The translations under genes were made by a program, and so were the position numbers. A model generated the notes under the pieces. That model ran no database searches. It was not told where the DNA came from and saw only the letters and a list, made by a program, of their open reading frames with translations. Of a DNA stretch of 10,197 nt, positions 1 through 8,049 are shown piece after piece. How positions within the stretch are numbered: the stretch's first letter is position 1; each line of letters opens with the position of its first letter. Origin of the DNA: Paenibacillus sp. UBA6285 (GTDB lineage: Bacteria; Bacillota; Bacilli; Paenibacillales; Paenibacillaceae); NCBI GenBank assembly GCA_002438345.1, contig DJUJ01000017.1:69729-79925 (forward strand), written 5' to 3'.

Positions 1-1
1 G

Positions 2-340
2 CACGAAATGATGCTGGAAACCGTATCTGCTGTAGCCCGCATGGATGTGCAGGGCATCAAAATTCACCTTCTACATCTCATGCGTAAAACACCAATGGTA
101 AAACAATATGAAGCAGGCTTGCTTCGTTTCATGGAACAGGACGAGTATGTTAAGCTGATTGCTGATTCACTTGAAATTCTGCCACCTGAGATGATTGTAC
201 CCCGTCTGACCGGCGATGCACCTCGGGATCTCTTAATCGGACCGATGTGGAGCCTCAAGAAGTGGGAAGTGCTAAATGCCATTGACGATGAGCTTGTCGC
301 TCGTGATACTTGGCAGGGTAAGTATTGGAGGAAAAGCTAA
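2..340 (+). CDS. mnmL: Radical SAM protein YtqA/MnmL family, 3' end only (partial at window start)
   Basis: Only the last 112 or so residues are present; the frame is open from base 2 and ends with TAA at 338-340. The C-terminal sequence (an LHLMRKTPM-type helix, then ILPPEMIVPRLTGDAPRDLLIGP and a short basic tail) is what I recognise from the YtqA/TIGR01212 radical SAM family. The CxxxCxxC iron-sulfur motif must lie upstream of the window. In Bacillus subtilis YtqA was renamed MnmL and linked to conversion of cmnm5(s2)U to nm5(s2)U at tRNA position 34, the substrate of the next enzyme, YtqB/MnmM. The downstream neighbour here is a YtqB homologue whose ATG overlaps this stop codon by one base (TAATG), so the two are translationally coupled. 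The family call rests on the C-terminal part and this neighbour; the precise reaction is taken from the B. subtilis literature and inferred here. Confidence 0.85.
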   Translation, partial: HEMMLETVSAVARMDVQGIKIHLLHLMRKTPMVKQYEAGLLRFMEQDEYVKLIADSLEILPPEMIVPRLTGDAPRDLLIGPMWSLKKWEVLNAIDDELVARDTWQGKYWRKS

Positions 341-942
341 TGGGCTTTATGTCCGTTCTAAGCTTTGCCCATAAATTAATCTCTGAGCGGCTGACCTTAG
401 GTGATCGAGCGATCGATGCTACTGTAGGTACAGGGGCAGATACGCTTTTTCTAGCCAAAACAACCGGAACTCGCGGGGAAGTCTACGGCTTCGATATCCA
501 ATCCGCAGCGCTGAAGCTGGCTGGAGAGCGTCTGCGGAATGCAAGAGAGGAAACTCCTTCGCTCTCTGCCGTCACCTTGCTGGAACGCAGTCACGCCGAA
601 ATGGCTGAAGCCGTTCCAGCGATCTGGCATGGCACCGTGGGTGCTATAATGTTTAATCTGGGGTACCTGCCTTCTGGCGATGCCGACAAGAACATTATCA
701 CCCAGCCCGATAGCACAATTGCAGCCTTGGAGGCTTCACTCCAGTTGCTTCGTCCAGGGGGAATCATTACGGCTGTACTTTATCCCGGCGGTGAAGGCTG
801 AGATCTCGAAGCCGCCGCTGTTCAATCGTGGGCAGCGGCAGTATCCCCTCAGCTAGCGCAGAGCATTGTTTATCGCCAACTGCAGCGCAATGATGCACCT
901 TATGTGATTGCGCTCGAGAAGAAAAAAGGAACCCCCTCTTAG
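340..942 (+). pseudogene. mnmM: YtqB/MnmM-type tRNA methyltransferase interrupted by in-frame TGA at 799-801
   Basis: This is a class I SAM-dependent methyltransferase. In B. subtilis the homologue methylates nm5(s2)U34 to mnm5(s2)U34 in tRNA. The start is ATG 340, with GGAGG at 327-331. Counted from there, motif I (DATVGTGADT) is at residues 26-35, the acidic FDIQ strand at 51-54, and the FNLGYLPSGD motif at 105-114. The frame stops at TGA 799-801 after residue 153. The same frame then stays open for 46 codons to TAG 940-942 and encodes the expected C-terminal end of the family, including NDAPYVIALEKK. Full length would be about 200 residues, the usual size. The lost part carries the last strands of the Rossmann-type fold, so the truncated product is probably inactive. 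A single change such as GGA to TGA would explain it; sequencing error is equally possible. The family call is firm, but the status of the gene is open. Confidence 0.85.
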
Positions 943-989
943 ACTGTAAGTAATCAAATCATTTTATATTTGGGAAGGAAGATGTACTA

Positions 990-1958
990 ATGACACAACC
1001 ATATCCTTTGAAATTTCAACCAGAGTTTAAAGAACGTGTTTGGGGAGGCCGCGCACTGGAGAAATTCGGCCTAGATCTGCCAGAGGGACATATTGGTGAA
1101 GGCTGGATGATCGCCGATCACGCAAATGGTACGTCTTCGGTGGTAAACGGAGAGTTAGCCGGTCAAGGCTTGGATCAAATTCGTGAACAGTTCGGCCATG
1201 AATGGTTCGGAAGCAAAGGGATTTCAGAGGCGGGAGGAAGATTTCCTCTACTAATCAAATTGCTGGATTGCAACGACAATCTTTCCGTTCAAGTCCACCC
1301 TACAGATGATTATGTGGGATTACCAAAAGGTGAACTGGGCAAAACAGAGATGTGGTACGTGTTAGACGCTAAGCCAGGTGCCAAGATCATCTATGGCCTT
1401 AAGGATGGCGTGGACCGTGAAACGTTGCGCGAAGCACTGGAAAAAGGCACCGTTATGGATAGCCTTCAAGAAGTATCTGTCTCCGCAGGAGACTCCTTCT
1501 ATATCCCAGCTGGAACCGTTCATGCTCTATGCGCTGGTGTCGTTGTTGCAGAGATTCAGCAGAATTCTGACACTACTTACCGCATTTATGACTACGACCG
1601 TCCAGGTCTGGATGGAAAACCACGCGAGCTTCATATCGAAGATTCACTTAATGTTACGGCATATGAAGGCGCCGGGGCTACTTCGATGAAGACAGATAAT
1701 GCAGTTCCTGGAGCGTGGCTGCAACTTGCCGCCTCGCCATATTTTATCGTAGAAAAAGGAATCGTAAATGGTTCATGGGGCCTCACCACTACAGAAGACA
1801 GCTTCACTATTCTGGTTATCTGTGAAGGCAGCGGACATCTGACTTGGGATGGCGGATCTCAGCCTTATGCTGCAGGAGAATGTTATTTAATTCCTTCCAG
1901 TCTAGGTCTCTACACCATCGAAGGACATTCCACTGTGCTTCGTTCTTATTTGCCATAA
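990..1958 (+). CDS. manA: Mannose-6-phosphate isomerase, class I
   Basis: Cytosolic zinc enzyme interconverting mannose 6-phosphate and fructose 6-phosphate, feeding mannose into glycolysis or supplying GDP-mannose precursors. The 322-residue length fits the short Firmicutes ManA type. Visible signatures are the N-terminal KFQPEFKERVWGG segment, the QVHP metal site (Gln101, His103), Glu120 in GKTEMWY, His178 in the cupin motif IPAGTVHAL, and the TYRIYDYDR segment at 197-204. These four ligands match the family's zinc site. The start is ATG 990, preceded by AAGGAAG at 975-981. The gene begins 47 bases after the broken mnmM and is followed 25 bases later by a hydrolase on the same strand, so all may share a transcript. 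I saw no mannose PTS genes nearby, so the physiological link is unknown. Confidence 0.95.
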   Translation: MTQPYPLKFQPEFKERVWGGRALEKFGLDLPEGHIGEGWMIADHANGTSSVVNGELAGQGLDQIREQFGHEWFGSKGISEAGGRFPLLIKLLDCNDNLSVQVHPTDDYVGLPKGELGKTEMWYVLDAKPGAKIIYGLKDGVDRETLREALEKGTVMDSLQEVSVSAGDSFYIPAGTVHALCAGVVVAEIQQNSDTTYRIYDYDRPGLDGKPRELHIEDSLNVTAYEGAGATSMKTDNAVPGAWLQLAASPYFIVEKGIVNGSWGLTTTEDSFTILVICEGSGHLTWDGGSQPYAAGECYLIPSSLGLYTIEGHSTVLRSYLP

Positions 1959-1983
1959 GTCACGAACTTAAGGAGGAAAGGAC

Positions 1984-2934
1984 ATGACGGAAAACAGCTT
2001 TACCCTAACGGATCCTATTGGCGTAGTCATTCATGTTTATGAATGGTTGCCAGAGTCGGATAAACCAATTAAGGGAATTGTGCAAATTTCCCACGGAATG
2101 TGTGAAACGGCTGCCCGTTACGCTCGTTTTGCGGAAGCATTGACAGGAGCGGGTTATGCAGTATATGCCAATGACCATCGGGGACATGGTAAAACTGCTG
2201 GTCAAGTCAATCTGCTCGGAGATACTGGTGAGAACGGGTTTTATTGGATGAGGCGCAATCTCCTTCAAGTCGCTGCCACAGCACTATCCAAACATGAAGG
2301 GATACCGATTGTTTTATTCGCTCATAGTATGGGCTCCTTTCTGGCCCAAAAGCTTATGTGCGAAGAAGGCAGTGAAATCTATGCAGGGTTTATCCTAAGC
2401 GGGACAAATGGTCCACGCAGTATGCTGCGCATAGGAGAATCTCTGGCTAGTGTGCAGCTTAAGTTAAAGGGTGAACATCACCGTAGTGTACTGCTGAACA
2501 GCTTAGTATTCGGCAGTTATAACCGTGCCTTTTCTCCGGTAAGAACAGCCTATGACTGGCTGAGCAGTGACGACGCGGAAGTAGATAAGTATATTTCTGA
2601 TCCATTCTGCGGAGCCATTTGTACGACACGCTTTTTCCGTGATTTCTTCCACCTACTTAGGGAAATCCATTCTGAGGACTCTTTGCGTACATTATGTAAA
2701 GACAAGCCTATTTATCTTTTCGCTGGCGATAAGGATCCTGTAGGAATGAACGGTCAGGGTATTCTCCGACTTGCAGAGTTGTACAAGAAACGAGGGATAT
2801 CGGACGTAGAATATCGGCTCTATCCAGGAGGCAGGCATGAAATGCTTAATGAGGTGAACCGGGATCAAGTTACAACCGATGCGCTTAACTGGTTAGACCA
2901 GCATCTCCCTTCAGAGGTTACGACGAAGACTTAG
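1984..2934 (+). CDS. Alpha/beta hydrolase of the lysophospholipase / monoacylglycerol lipase type (Hydrolase_4)
   Basis: 316-residue serine hydrolase with the whole catalytic set visible. QISHGMCE at 35-41 gives the oxyanion-hole HG, NDHRGHG at 63-69 is the typical motif of this subfamily, and AHSMG at 113-117 carries the nucleophile Ser115. AGDKDPVG at 247-254 supplies the acid (probably Asp251), and GGRHEMLNE at 282-290 supplies His285. This arrangement is that of the PldB/YtpA-like lysophospholipases and monoglyceride lipases, so a lipid or ester substrate is likely but unproven. No signal peptide or membrane segment is evident, so it is presumably cytosolic. The start is ATG 1984 with a strong GGAGG at 1972-1976. 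It is the last gene of the + strand block and ends just before a strong terminator hairpin. Confidence 0.9.
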   Translation: MTENSFTLTDPIGVVIHVYEWLPESDKPIKGIVQISHGMCETAARYARFAEALTGAGYAVYANDHRGHGKTAGQVNLLGDTGENGFYWMRRNLLQVAATALSKHEGIPIVLFAHSMGSFLAQKLMCEEGSEIYAGFILSGTNGPRSMLRIGESLASVQLKLKGEHHRSVLLNSLVFGSYNRAFSPVRTAYDWLSSDDAEVDKYISDPFCGAICTTRFFRDFFHLLREIHSEDSLRTLCKDKPIYLFAGDKDPVGMNGQGILRLAELYKKRGISDVEYRLYPGGRHEMLNEVNRDQVTTDALNWLDQHLPSEVTTKT

Positions 2935-2946
2935 GAGAAAAAACAT

Positions 2947-2998
2947 AGGGGTGTTCGTGGTAGACATGAAAAGTCTACCACGAACACCCCTTATTTTT
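2947..2998. terminator. Bidirectional intrinsic terminator between convergent genes
   Basis: The arms at 2947-2965 and 2973-2991 pair perfectly over 19 bp around the 7-base loop 2966-2972. On the + strand it is followed by TTATTTTT (2991-2998). On the - strand the hairpin is followed by CTATGTTTTTT, the complement of the A-run at 2938-2943. It therefore can end transcription from the hydrolase gene on the left and from the recQ-radical SAM operon on the right. Confidence 0.9.
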
Positions 2999-3040
2999 GA
3001 GTAGGATAAACATAGACGCTTGGTGTGGACGCTCACCGTA

Positions 3041-4948
3041 TTACAAAGGCAGCGTATAGTATTGAGCGCGTTGGCTCTCGTTCTGTTGATACATTACGAT
3101 TAGCAGCGTGCGACCTTCTCGAACGAAAGCAGGTTCAGCTACGGCTATAGCAGAGCTTGAGGTTTGAACAGACTCTTCTAAACTGCTATCTGTGACTCCC
3201 TGTAATAGCGACTCTGAAGAAAGTACAGCCTCGTGATTAGCATTATCAGCTTCATCTTCCTCTGAACCCCCATCCGCCCGAAGACCGCTGATTGAATCCA
3301 GCACCGCTTCTAGCGAGAACGGCAGCACTTCAAGCACAGTATACTTTTGCAGCTCTCTTTCACTGAGTCCGGCTTCTGCTAGTTGGGCAGAGATTTGGCT
3401 TGGATTAGCAGCTATATCCTTCAAATAGCTCGACCAATCCGATTTATCCAGCACGAAATCCCACCAGATTTTACGAGGCTTGTACTTGTGTCCTAGGAAA
3501 TAATCAAGCTTCATCAGCCCAGTAATAATATCCATAGACGGTGTCCCACGATCTATCAGGAAGGACTGCAAGCGGGTGAAGAGATCTTCCAGCTGATGGC
3601 CAATCTTTTGCCAGCCTCTCTCCTCCCAGTAGTCTCCGAACTCCTGAAAGAAATCGAATGGTGAATTAAACACGTGACGGATCAAGTATTTGGCAGTATG
3701 GTCCATCCGGTGGCTGTTCCAGAATTTCTCCAGCACATCCTCAAGCCGCTTCAAACGGATAATATCAGAGAAAGTCATCATATGACTGCTAAGAATTTCG
3801 TAAGGTGCATGTTCCATATACGTGTACTCATATTTTTCCGCCTGTGCGCGCAGACCGGTCCCGCGAAGCATTTTGAGGAATCCGAGCTGCAGCTCTTCTG
3901 GCTCCATGACGAATACATCATTAAACGTTTTGCGGAAGGTGTTGTAATCCTCCATCGGAAGCCCCGCGATCAAATCTAGATGCTGATCGATATTGCGACT
4001 TTCCTTGATCTTCATTACAGTACGGGACAGCTTCTTGAAATTCTGGCGACGTTTAACGAGCTCGTTCGTCTCATCATTCGTAGACTGTACACCAATCTCA
4101 AATCTAAAGATGCCCGGAGGCGCATTTTTAGACAGGAAATCAAGAACTTCCGGCCGCATAATATCTGCTGTGATTTCAAACTGAAACACGCAGCCTTGAT
4201 GATTATCGATCAGAAATTGAAACATTTCCATCGCATAGTTGCGGTTAATATTGAAGGTGCGGTCCAGGAATTTAATGATTTTGGCACCATTTTCAATTAA
4301 ATAGAGAAGATCAGACTTCACGCGTTCAATATCATAATAACGTACGCCTACCTCAATACTGGACAAACAGAACTGACAGTTAAAAGGGCACCCACGGCTC
4401 GTCTCAAAATAAACAATACGTTTACCCAAATCTGGAATATCATCAGGAAAACGATGTGGTGTAGGAAGCGTATTTAGGTCGCTTTTGGGACGTGGTGGAT
4501 TTACAATGATCTCCTCTCCCTTACGATAAGCGGCTCCATATACAAAGTGAAACTTGCGATCATCCCTTAGCTCCTGAAGCAGATGGTGGAAGGTCTCTTC
4601 TCCATCTCCATTGACTATAAAATCAATACCAGCTTCTCTCTTCATCCAATGGAGCGGTTCATAGGACACTTCCGGTCCTCCGAGAACAATCGTAACTTCA
4701 GGCATAACTTGCTTAAGGATACCAACCAGCTTAAGAGTCTCTTCGATGTTCCAGATATAACAAGAGAAGCCAATCACATCTGGCTGTTTCTGAAACAAGT
4801 CGGACACGATATTCATCACCGGATCTTTGATGGTGTACTCTGCCAAATGAATATCATTAAATTCATGCTCACTGTATGCTTTTAGCAATCGGATCGCCAG
4901 TGAGGTATGGATGTATTTGGCGTTTAATGTGGTTAGGATGATTTTCAT
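3041..4948 (-). CDS. B12-binding-like domain radical SAM protein with DUF4080-type C-terminal region
   Basis: 635-residue iron-sulfur enzyme of unknown reaction. Residues 1 to about 130 look like the cobalamin-binding-type Rossmann domain found in the BchE/methylthiotransferase-like radical SAM group (LGGPEVSYEP at 89-98, NGDGEETF at 113-120). The radical SAM core starts near 178 and has SRGCPFNCQFC, giving the cluster ligands Cys187, Cys191 and Cys194. From about 400 to 550 the sequence resembles the DUF4080 extension common in Firmicutes homologues. A low-complexity acidic and serine-rich stretch at about 557-606 precedes a final hydrophobic strand. The start is ATG at 4948-4946, with AAGG at about 4958-4961. 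It lies only 15 bases after the recQ stop, so the two are probably cotranscribed. Whether it binds cobalamin cannot be told: I do not see a clear DxHxxG motif, so methylation should not be assumed. Confidence 0.85.
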   Translation of the reverse strand: MKIILTTLNAKYIHTSLAIRLLKAYSEHEFNDIHLAEYTIKDPVMNIVSDLFQKQPDVIGFSCYIWNIEETLKLVGILKQVMPEVTIVLGGPEVSYEPLHWMKREAGIDFIVNGDGEETFHHLLQELRDDRKFHFVYGAAYRKGEEIIVNPPRPKSDLNTLPTPHRFPDDIPDLGKRIVYFETSRGCPFNCQFCLSSIEVGVRYYDIERVKSDLLYLIENGAKIIKFLDRTFNINRNYAMEMFQFLIDNHQGCVFQFEITADIMRPEVLDFLSKNAPPGIFRFEIGVQSTNDETNELVKRRQNFKKLSRTVMKIKESRNIDQHLDLIAGLPMEDYNTFRKTFNDVFVMEPEELQLGFLKMLRGTGLRAQAEKYEYTYMEHAPYEILSSHMMTFSDIIRLKRLEDVLEKFWNSHRMDHTAKYLIRHVFNSPFDFFQEFGDYWEERGWQKIGHQLEDLFTRLQSFLIDRGTPSMDIITGLMKLDYFLGHKYKPRKIWWDFVLDKSDWSSYLKDIAANPSQISAQLAEAGLSERELQKYTVLEVLPFSLEAVLDSISGLRADGGSEEDEADNANHEAVLSSESLLQGVTDSSLEESVQTSSSAIAVAEPAFVREGRTLLIVMYQQNESQRAQYYTLPL

Positions 4949-4963
4949 GCTACACGACCTTTT

Positions 4964-6808
4964 CTACATTTCATTTTGAAAAAACTCCAGGAATGCCTTA
5001 CCGTACTTCCGGTATTTCACTTCCCCAACACCCTTCACTCTCAGCATTTCCGCTTCGGTCTGCGGACAAACCACACTCATCTCACGAAGCGTTGCATCAT
5101 TAAAGATAATATAAGACGGCACATGCTCCCGGCCTGCCAGCTCCCGCCGGATAAGACGAAGCTGCTCGAAGACTGTCTCATTGACAGCCGAAGGTGACAG
5201 ATCATGCCCGCGACTACGAACTCGCGTGCCGGATGCGTTGCCTGCTCGTGAAGGACGCGCCACACGCTGCATGACCTCACGCTGTCCGCGCAGCACCTCA
5301 GCAGCCAAAGGCTGGAGCCGCACTACGGGGTATTGTCCTTCCGACAAAGCAAGATATCCTTCAGAAATGAGCACATTGATACTCTCCGAGATCTCCTTCT
5401 CCGTCCGGCTCGACATAGCACCATGGGTCGGCAGCTTATCAAAACCATACTGCATCACCTTTTGATTGCGAGAGCCTTTAAGCACAGAAGCCACCAATGC
5501 TACACCATAACGTTCCCGCATACGGTGAATGCATGAGAAAATCTTCTGCGCATCTACGGTCATATCTACGAGCTCTCGTTCATCCGTACACGAGCTGCAA
5601 ATGCCGCATGACTTGTCCCCATGCGCCTCACCAAAATAATCCAGCTGGGCACTACGTAAACAACGGGTAGTATAGCAATAATCGATCATTTGCTGAAGCT
5701 TACGATATTCGTTGGCTTTGCGGTCCGTATCCTGCGGATTCTGCTCAATCAGGAACTTCTGAGTCATAATATCCTGCGCACTAAAGAGTAGGATACACTC
5801 ACTGGGTTCACCGTCACGACCAGCACGACCAGCCTCCTGAACATATGCTTCCATATTCTTCGGCATATTGTAATGAATCACATACCGAACATTAGATTTA
5901 TCAATCCCCATCCCAAAAGCATTCGTAGCCACCATGACACGGATATCATCATATAGAAAGCCTTCCTGGCTATCTGCCCGTTCCTGATCATTCATACCCG
6001 CGTGATAGCGGCCTGCTGCTATTCCAGAAGCCTGCAGCCTTTGATATAGATCATCCACTTCTTTGCGTGTAGCTGCATATACAATGCCCGGCTGGTGGGA
6101 ATGCGTCGCTGTGTAATCCATGACGAACTCCCGCTTGTTCTCTCCACGTAGCACGGACATTGCTAGATTATCTCTTCCGAGTCCAGTCATGAAAATACCC
6201 GGCTCGCGCAGACGCAGCAGCCGAACCATGTCCTCCATAACCTCTGGCGTTGCCGTCGCTGTAAATGCAGCCAAAATAGGCCGTTCTGGCAGCTCGTCCA
6301 CAAATGGCGATACTGACAAATAGCTTGTGCGGAAATCATGCCCCCACTGGGATACACAGTGTGCCTCATCCACAGCCACGCAAGAAATGGACAATTCGGC
6401 CATCTCTCAGCGGAACCAGTCCAGTTCAAGCCGTTCGGGCGCGACATAAAGCAGCTTCAGATCGCCCCGCCGGGCCGCCCGAATCCGCTCATTCACTTCT
6501 TTTCCGCTCAATGTGCTATTAATAAAAGCTGCCGGAATACCTGCAGTGGTTAAAGCATCCACCTGATCTTTCATCAGTGAGATCAGTGGCGATATCACCA
6601 GTGTCAGCCCCGGTAGCAGCAGTGCAGGAACCTGGTAGCAGATCGATTTTCCGCCCCCCGTAGGTAAAATCCCCAGCGTGTCGCGACCTTCCAGCAAGTT
6701 CTGAACAATCTTCTTCTGGCCATCCCGAAAGTCTGGATAACCGTAATATTTTTGCAGCTCAGCCTGCGCCTGTTCAATAGTAGGTGCTTGCATCTTCATA
6801 TCTCTCAT
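4964..6808 (-). pseudogene. recQ: ATP-dependent DNA helicase RecQ interrupted by in-frame TGA at 6409-6407
   Basis: Superfamily 2, 3'-5' DNA helicase used in recombination and fork repair. The first 133 codons hold the FRDGQ motif (27-31), Walker A GILPTGGGKS (46-55) and the motif Ib region, ending in PERLELDWFR. TGA 6409-6407 follows. The same frame then continues for 480 codons: VDEAHCVSQWGHDF (motif II and aromatic loop), TATATPEV (motif III), AGRAGRDGE (motif VI), a zinc site with the Cys of TRCLR plus CGICSSC, a winged-helix region, and an HRDC domain over the last 75 or so residues to TAG 4966-4964. Apart from the one stop the 614-codon gene is of family length and complete. The N-terminal fragment lacks DEAH and the C-terminal fragment lacks Walker A, so neither alone should be a helicase. 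The fragment ATG at 6403 has only a poor ribosome site. The cause could be a point mutation or a sequence error. Confidence 0.9.
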
Positions 6809-6810
6809 GA

Positions 6811-6816
6811 CTCCTT
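6811..6816 (-). promoter_or_regulatory. recQ ribosome binding site, which favours the start at 6799
   Basis: AAGGAG lies on the - strand at 6816-6811. It is only 2 bases from ATG 6808-6806 but 11 bases from the in-frame ATG 6799-6797 (the fourth codon of the longest reading). Spacing makes 6799 the likelier initiator, shortening RecQ by three residues. Confidence 0.5.
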
Positions 6817-6832
6817 AGGCGTTTCTATCTTT

Positions 6833-6861
6833 AGTTTAGCGGTCAATGGTGTATTGAGCAA
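6833..6861 (-). promoter_or_regulatory. Weak candidate promoter for recQ
   Basis: On the - strand, TTGCTC (6861-6856) and TAAACT (6838-6833) are separated by exactly 17 bases in the 158-base divergent gap between recQ and the pseudouridine synthase gene. The hexamers match the SigA consensus at only 3/6 and 4/6, so this is a position-based guess. A promoter is expected in this gap because recQ is first in its operon. Confidence 0.25.
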
Positions 6862-6966
6862 CACTCTTGAAGTCTTCTTTCCGTTTCTTGCTGCCCTTCA
6901 CATAGTATTTCTTAACAGCCCATGGTATATTGAGGAGTACAATATTAAAGGACGGAGAATGCAGTC

Positions 6967-7947
6967 ATGAACTCAAGAAGAAATCCTAAAGAAACAGCCA
7001 AAAGAGGTACTCGTTCCCACAGCAAGCCGAATGGCAAGCTTAATCATAAAGTTAAAGCACCCGCAGCGCCTAAGTCTTTTACAGTAAATGAACCTTCTGA
7101 GCTGTTACCATTCTTACTCAGCCACATCACAGGACGAGGGCGAAATGCGATCAAATCCATCCTATCTCGTGGACAAGTAGCAGTGAATGGTAAGGTAGCC
7201 ACCCAGCATAATCTCCAATTGCACCCAGGTCAAACCGTGGCGATTGATCAAGAGAAGCCCGTACAAGTAGCTGAAATGATCGGACTCACCATCGTTCATG
7301 AGGATGATGATCTAATCATTATTCAGAAGGATGCTGGACTCCTATCAATTGCCACTGCGGAAGAAAATGAATTAACGGCTTACCGCCAGCTAATGGAGCA
7401 TGTCCGCATCAGCAATCCGAAGAACCGAATTTTTGTCGTACACCGCTTGGACCGCGATACGTCTGGCGTGATGATGTTTGCCAAAAGCGAACGGATCCAG
7501 CAGGCACTGCAAACTACCTGGAAGGATACGGTGAAAGAACGTTCTTACGTAGCACTAGTCGAAGGCGCCGTTAAAAGACCTGAAGGTACGGTGAGTTCTT
7601 GGTTAAAAGAAACCTCTACCCTAAAAATGTACTCCAGTCCCCATGAAGGCGATGGTCTACATGCGATCACACATTATAAGCTCATTCAGGCTAACCGCCA
7701 CTTCTCCTTGCTTGAGGTAAAGCTCGAAACTGGACGCAAAAATCAGATTCGTGTTCATATGGCGGATATCGGCCATCCGATCGCAGGAGACAAGAAATAT
7801 GGTGCAGAGACCAAAACAGTAGGCCGACTCGGCCTGCATGCTCGTGTACTTTCTTTTATTCATCCAACTACGGGAGAGTTAATGACCTTCGAAAGCCCAA
7901 TTCCGAAGACATTTCTGAAATATACAGCACCTGTACCGACAAACTGA
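6967..7947 (+). CDS. RluA-family pseudouridine synthase with N-terminal S4 domain
   Basis: Converts uridine to pseudouridine in rRNA or tRNA. Residues 1 to about 37 form a Lys/Arg-rich, probably disordered RNA-binding tail. Residues 38 to about 95 are an S4 domain (NAIKSILSRGQVAVNG). The catalytic domain follows from about 107, with the RluA signature HRLDRDTSG at 159-167, in which Asp162 is the expected catalytic nucleophile. Further family motifs are LETGRKNQIRVHM and GHPIAGDKKYGA. The 326-residue length and domain order match RluD-like proteins of Bacillales (compare YlyB, YjbO, YhcT); which paralogue this is, and so its target uridine, cannot be told from sequence. The start is ATG 6967 with GGAG at 6954-6957; an ATG at 6959 leads to only three codons. 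It diverges from recQ. The gene ends with TGA, showing TGA acts as a normal stop here. Confidence 0.93.
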   Translation: MNSRRNPKETAKRGTRSHSKPNGKLNHKVKAPAAPKSFTVNEPSELLPFLLSHITGRGRNAIKSILSRGQVAVNGKVATQHNLQLHPGQTVAIDQEKPVQVAEMIGLTIVHEDDDLIIIQKDAGLLSIATAEENELTAYRQLMEHVRISNPKNRIFVVHRLDRDTSGVMMFAKSERIQQALQTTWKDTVKERSYVALVEGAVKRPEGTVSSWLKETSTLKMYSSPHEGDGLHAITHYKLIQANRHFSLLEVKLETGRKNQIRVHMADIGHPIAGDKKYGAETKTVGRLGLHARVLSFIHPTTGELMTFESPIPKTFLKYTAPVPTN

Positions 7948-8049
7948 TATGTAACGGATAATACCCATTCAACGGATAGGGGCTGATTACAGTGGAGTTT
8001 ACTACACTACAATCGCTACAATAACTTAACAAAGAATGGGTGATTAACT

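Noticed and set aside
2961..2977. TAGAC-N7-GTCTA within the terminator as a second TetR operator
   Set aside because: It is part of the perfect terminator stem, lies between gene ends and not at a promoter, and has the half-sites inverted relative to the 10143 palindrome.
3674..4300. Two open frames of about 100 codons on the + strand (3674-3979 and 3980-4300)
   Set aside because: They lie antisense inside the well-supported radical SAM gene, have no ribosome sites and resemble no family.
5077..5536. Several overlapping short open frames within recQ on both strands
   Set aside because: They are shadows of the RecQ C-terminal coding frame, which carries clear zinc-site and HRDC sequence.
799..6409. 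Reassignment of TGA to Trp, or selenocysteine insertion, to explain the two in-frame TGAs
   Set aside because: TGA is the normal terminal stop of the pseudouridine synthase gene (7945-7947) and the membrane protein gene (9528-9530). The interrupted positions are not expected Trp or redox Cys positions, and no SECIS-like hairpin was seen.
6912..6943. TTAACA and TACAAT as a promoter for the pseudouridine synthase gene
   Set aside because: The spacer is 20 bases, too long for a standard SigA promoter, and no better pair was found.
6752..6970. 72-codon + strand open frame before the pseudouridine synthase gene
   Set aside because: It starts antisense within recQ and covers the divergent promoter gap; its sequence resembles no family.
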